A DNA stretch of 64,000 nucleotides, taken from Bacteroidota bacterium (lineage in GTDB: Bacteria > Bacteroidota > Bacteroidia > Cytophagales > Cyclobacteriaceae). The notes below the pieces were generated by a model. It ran no database searches, was not told the DNA's origin, and saw only the letters and a list, made by a program, of their open reading frames with translations. Position numbers and translations under genes: made by a program. Positions 63,049 through 64,000 of this stretch are shown here, one piece after another. Positions within the stretch are counted from its first letter, which is position 1. Every line of letters begins with the position of its first letter. The stretch spans positions 62,001 through 126,000 of the forward strand of contig JAEZGH010000089.1 of NCBI GenBank assembly GCA_023417065.1, given 5' to 3'.

Positions 63049-64000
63049 TTAGCGAAATCTTCCGCCGGCAAAGCCTTCGTCATCATCTTCGTCTTCGTCG
63101 TCTTCCTCTCCGGGATTCGGCAGGGTAAACATACCGCTGAGCAGATCTTTGAATTGCAAGCCCGACGAAAGATTGTGTTTACTGATTAAGCTGTATTCGG
63201 CTAACCCATGTAGTGCGAACTCCATCAGGAACAATCGCGTATCCTCACTTTCGCTTTTGTGAAAGTGATTTACCAGCTGAGACAGCCCCGGAACCTCCTG
63301 CAGTTTCTTTTCATAGTCCGACTGTTTCATTTCGTGAGGCAGGTCAAGCGTATGTCCTTCGCCAAACCAGTCGGTGATCTTCTTGTAAGGACTCTTTTCT
63401 TTTTGCTTGCGGAAATTATCCGGGTCGGGAAAATAATTTACAAATTGTGTCCGGAGCGCTTTGCCCACCAGGTTCTGAGCTACTATTCCGGGGCCTTCCT
63501 GTTCGCCTTCATAGACGAGTTCAACCTTCCCGGTGATAGCCGGGATCACACCGATGAAATCGGAGACGCGAATGCTGGTCGTGGATTCGCCGTTAATTAA
63601 CGACCGCCGTTCCGCGGCAGCGACAAGGTTTTCATATGCCGAGATTGTAAGACGCGCCGAGACGCCGCTCTTCGCATCGACGTATTCGCTTTTGCGTGCT
63701 TCGAACGCGATCTGTTCAATCAGGTCTTTGGCAAGGTCGTGTACCCGTACCGTTTTCTTCTGCTCTTCGCGAAGGCGCGCCTCTTGTTCAGTAATTCTAC
63801 GGCCTATTTCCAACGTCCGGGGATAGTGAGTGATAATCTGACTGTCAATGCGGTCCTTCAACGGAGTGACTATACTTCCACGGTTCGTGTAATCTTCGGG
63901 GTTCGCGGTGAATACAAGCTGAATATCCAGCGGCATGCGCAACTTGAATCCGCGAATCTGGATGTCACCTTCCTGCAGGATATTGAATAGTGCAACTTGA
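63049..64000 (-). CDS. Magnesium-chelatase-like AAA+ ATPase, 5' part cut by window edge
   Basis: The reading frame continues through position 64000, so only the C-terminal ~317 residues are visible. Seen are part of the AAA+ core, LFNILQEGDIQIRGFKLRMP and LVFTANPEDYTNRGSIVTPLKDRID, with the sensor 1 asparagine and an arginine-finger region, as in ChlI/BchI and related MoxR-like ATPases. A long helical lid region follows, and an acidic tail (EEDDEDEDDDEGFAGG). Bacteroidota homologues are labelled magnesium chelatase although these organisms do not make chlorophyll, so the role is unclear. Walker A lies beyond the window. Confidence 0.88.
   Translation of the reverse strand, partial: QVALFNILQEGDIQIRGFKLRMPLDIQLVFTANPEDYTNRGSIVTPLKDRIDSQIITHYPRTLEIGRRITEQEARLREEQKKTVRVHDLAKDLIEQIAFEARKSEYVDAKSGVSARLTISAYENLVAAAERRSLINGESTTSIRVSDFIGVIPAITGKVELVYEGEQEGPGIVAQNLVGKALRTQFVNYFPDPDNFRKQKEKSPYKKITDWFGEGHTLDLPHEMKQSDYEKKLQEVPGLSQLVNHFHKSESEDTRLFLMEFALHGLAEYSLISKHNLSSGLQFKDLLSGMFTLPNPGEEDDEDEDDDEGFAGGRFR

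Overview
The window looks like chromosome of a gliding-type Bacteroidota, most likely order Cytophagales. The reasons are the type IX secretion (T9SS)/gliding genes (sprA, gldH, porU, porV), the Bacteroidota gene order ruvA-sprA-gcvH, -7 promoter boxes of the TAnnTTTG type in front of many genes, few Shine-Dalgarno sites, and several TTG/GTG starts. The genus cannot be fixed from sequence alone. No rRNA, tRNA, CRISPR array, insertion sequence or prophage was seen.

Layout. 1-10.6 kb (minus strand): partial gcvH, the giant T9SS translocon gene sprA, ruvA, a mannose-1-phosphate guanylyltransferase and kdsD. 10.6-15.9 kb (plus): recQ, purD, then ricT and gldH overlapping by 4 bases. 15.9-24.6 kb (minus): lpdA with its own terminator, then MBL-fold hydrolase, pssA, porU, porV and an M16 peptidase homologue without its zinc motif. 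24.8-31.3 kb (plus): fabG, then a methionine operon metY-metX-hom, then an isolated nqrF. 31.4-46.6 kb: an outer-membrane barrel pair, a MASE1 histidine kinase, an arginase-family protein with altered metal ligands, yicC, a TolB-like propeller/barrel protein, an FAD oxidoreductase and a DUF2723 membrane protein. 44.9-58.5 kb: a cell-surface polysaccharide locus (aminotransferase, two membrane proteins, a TPR protein, Wzm/Wzt-type ABC exporter, FkbM methyltransferase and six glycosyltransferases). 58.6-64 kb: Lrp-type regulator, phosphoribosyltransferase, panB, a gene-poor stretch with an 11-bp tandem repeat, phoH, an AlbA_2-domain protein and a partial magnesium-chelatase-like AAA+ gene.

Most interesting locus: the leader of metY-metX-hom (25704-26149). 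In order it holds a TAnnTTTG promoter, a complete SAM-I (S-box) riboswitch whose closing P1 helix ends three bases before an ATG, and a 46-codon ORF that begins at that ATG and ends in 11 cysteines within its last 18 residues, followed by tandem stops TGA TAA. A C-rich, G-poor spacer with one hairpin then leads to metY. I see no intrinsic terminator between riboswitch and metY. The arrangement suggests a two-input control in which SAM gates translation of a cysteine-sensing leader peptide, and ribosome stalling on that peptide decides expression of the homocysteine-forming operon.

The secretion genes (sprA, porU, porV, gldH) and the surface-sugar genes (guanylyltransferase, kdsD, ABC-exported polysaccharide locus) both build the outer surface of the same cell. 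Functions are read from sequence motifs and family knowledge; no database search was run.
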